From Charina bottae (taxonomy: Eukaryota; Chordata; Lepidosauria; Squamata; Charinaidae): DNA of 64,000 nt. Location of the stretch: contig JALMGJ010000003.1 of assembly GCA_023362775.1 (NCBI GenBank), forward strand, positions 51,562,416 through 51,626,415, given 5' to 3'. Below the pieces are notes generated by a model. The model did not search any database. It had not been told where the DNA came from and saw only the letters and a list, made by a program, of their open reading frames with translations. The position numbers were made by a program, and so were the translations under genes. The first letter of the stretch is position 1. The number at the start of each line of letters is the position of its first letter. Shown here one piece after another: positions 62,980 to 64,000 of the stretch.

Positions 62980-64000
62980 CATCATCATTGGCGATCACTC
63001 GTAGCCGAGTAAGATTGTCTTCCAAAGGTAAAATTTTAACAGTGGATCCGTAAGTGGCTATAAAGGCCAATTCTGGATCCGCACAACCTCCCACAATGAG
63101 GGCATAGGTTTCCGGGTGGGAGACGGTCATGATGAGGGTTTGCCTGCCTTCCTTTTTGCTCTTTTCTCCCTTTCGCCCTGTACTCGTGCTTCTTCAAAGT
63201 CCATAGCGCCATTAATAAAGGATGACCTCCAATTGAAACGCTCATGAGTTAGGGCTTCCCAGTTCTCAATGCTGATATTACATTTTTTTAAATTAGCTTT
63301 GAGAGTATCTTTGAATCTCTTTTGCTGTCCACCAATATTCCGTTTTCCATTCTTAAGTTGGGAGTAAAGTAGCTGCTTTGGAGGACGATGGTCAGGCATT
63401 CAAACAACATGACCGGTCCAGCGAAGTTGATGTTGGATGATCATTGTTTCAATGCTGGTGGTTTTCGCTTCTTCTAATACGCTAACATTAGTCCGCCTAT
63501 CTTCCCAAGTAATTTGCAGAATTTTTCGGAGGCAGCGTTGATGGAATCTTTCAAGAAGTTGGAGGTGGCGTTTGTAGAGGGTCCATGTTTCACAGGCGTA
63601 TAGAAGGGTTGGTAGTACAATGGCTTTGTAAACAAGCATTTTGGACTCCCTGCGAATGTTCCAATCCTCAAACACTCTACGCTTCATTCAGGAGAAAGCT
63701 ACACTCGCAGAGCTCAGGCGATGCTGAATTTCAGCGTCGATGTCGGCTTTTGTAGATAGATGGCTGCCGAGATAAGAAAAGTGGTCGACATTTTCTAGTG
63801 ACACACCTTTAAGCTGGATTGATGGCGCTGCGGAGGGATTGGTTCGAACTTGCTGGTAAAGCACTTTGGTTTTTTTAATGTTAATCGAGAGGCTGAGCTT
63901 TTCATATGCTTCTGCAAAGATGTTTAGGATAGTTTGAAGATCTTCCTCGGAGTGTGCACAGACTACGTTATCATCAGCATATTGAAGTTCTATAACAGAA
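62980..64000 (-). pseudogene. Non-LTR LINE 3' half with C-terminal zinc finger (runs off window)
   Basis: From the window edge inward the minus strand encodes LQYADDNVVCAHSEEDLQTI (RT motif C), NIKKTKVLYQQ, VDHFSYLGSHLSTKADIDAE, then the C-terminal block (LLYACETWTLYKRHL, LRWTGHVV) and a final C2H2-like finger, CPHCGRLCGSRIGLYSHLRI followed by H. Two in-frame stops (near 63,688 and 63,399) sit where Arg is expected and fit CGA to TGA decay; a frameshift lies near 63,130-63,245. The 3' UTR ends AATGATGATG at 62,980. Clade not named with certainty (jockey/I-like supergroup). Confidence 0.82.

Overview
The window looks like A+T-rich intergenic or intronic DNA from a squamate reptile (lizard or snake). 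The evidence is a full-length BovB (RTE) LINE, several tRNA-headed Sauria SINEs whose 3' tails match the BovB 3' end, and CR1, L2-like and L1 3' ends, Penelope-like retroelements and many hAT relics. No complete host gene was recognised; there are only two weak candidate exons (minus strand, near 15.6-15.8 kb and 41.6-41.8 kb). Almost everything that can be supported is a mobile element, and many boundaries are fixed by exact target-site duplications (TSDs) read directly from the sequence.

Layout. 0-12 kb: a (ATC) microsatellite, a SINE, an older BovB copy (3.05-4.35 kb), two hAT MITEs, a possible U2 snRNA fragment and a CR1 scrap. 12-19 kb: two Penelope-like (PLE) tail insertions arranged head to head as inverted dimers (12.58-12.88 and 16.73-17.35 kb), a third PLE tail (18.26 kb), two TA-flanked MITEs and an L1-tailed retroposon. 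22-25 kb: a Sauria SINE and L2/CR1-group LINE ends. 25.46-28.96 kb: a 3.5-kb non-autonomous hAT composite with a perfect 8-bp TSD, built round a giant palindrome with a roughly 31-bp G-rich minisatellite. 30-33.3 kb: an L1 end, a hAT MITE and a 5'-truncated BovB with a nearly open reading frame. 34-50 kb: mostly unique-looking sequence with scattered MITEs, an L1-tailed retroposon, a 5S-derived SINE, nested hATs (45.6-46.8 kb) and a full-length Sauria SINE. 50.5-52.8 kb: a CR1 end split by a GC-rich hAT element carrying a 205-bp tandem repeat. 54.4-56.6 kb: a LINE 3' region split by a complete Tc1-like transposon with an intact DD34E transposase. 58.3-62.6 kb: a PLE GIY-YIG region split first by a hAT MITE and then by a complete BovB with an uninterrupted 1028-codon ORF. 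62.9-64.0 kb: a BovB scrap and a zinc-finger LINE running off the end.

How the parts relate. Only two elements look capable of making an active enzyme: the BovB LINE (59,114-62,311) and the Tc1 transposon (54,668-56,243). BovB would be the expected source of machinery for the Sauria SINEs here. The hAT elements have no transposase in this window and must have been moved in trans. The PLE tails carry a hammerhead-ribozyme-like core whose stem II covaries between families. The nested insertions give a relative chronology (PLE before hAT-A and BovB; LINE before Tc1; CR1 before the GC-rich hAT).
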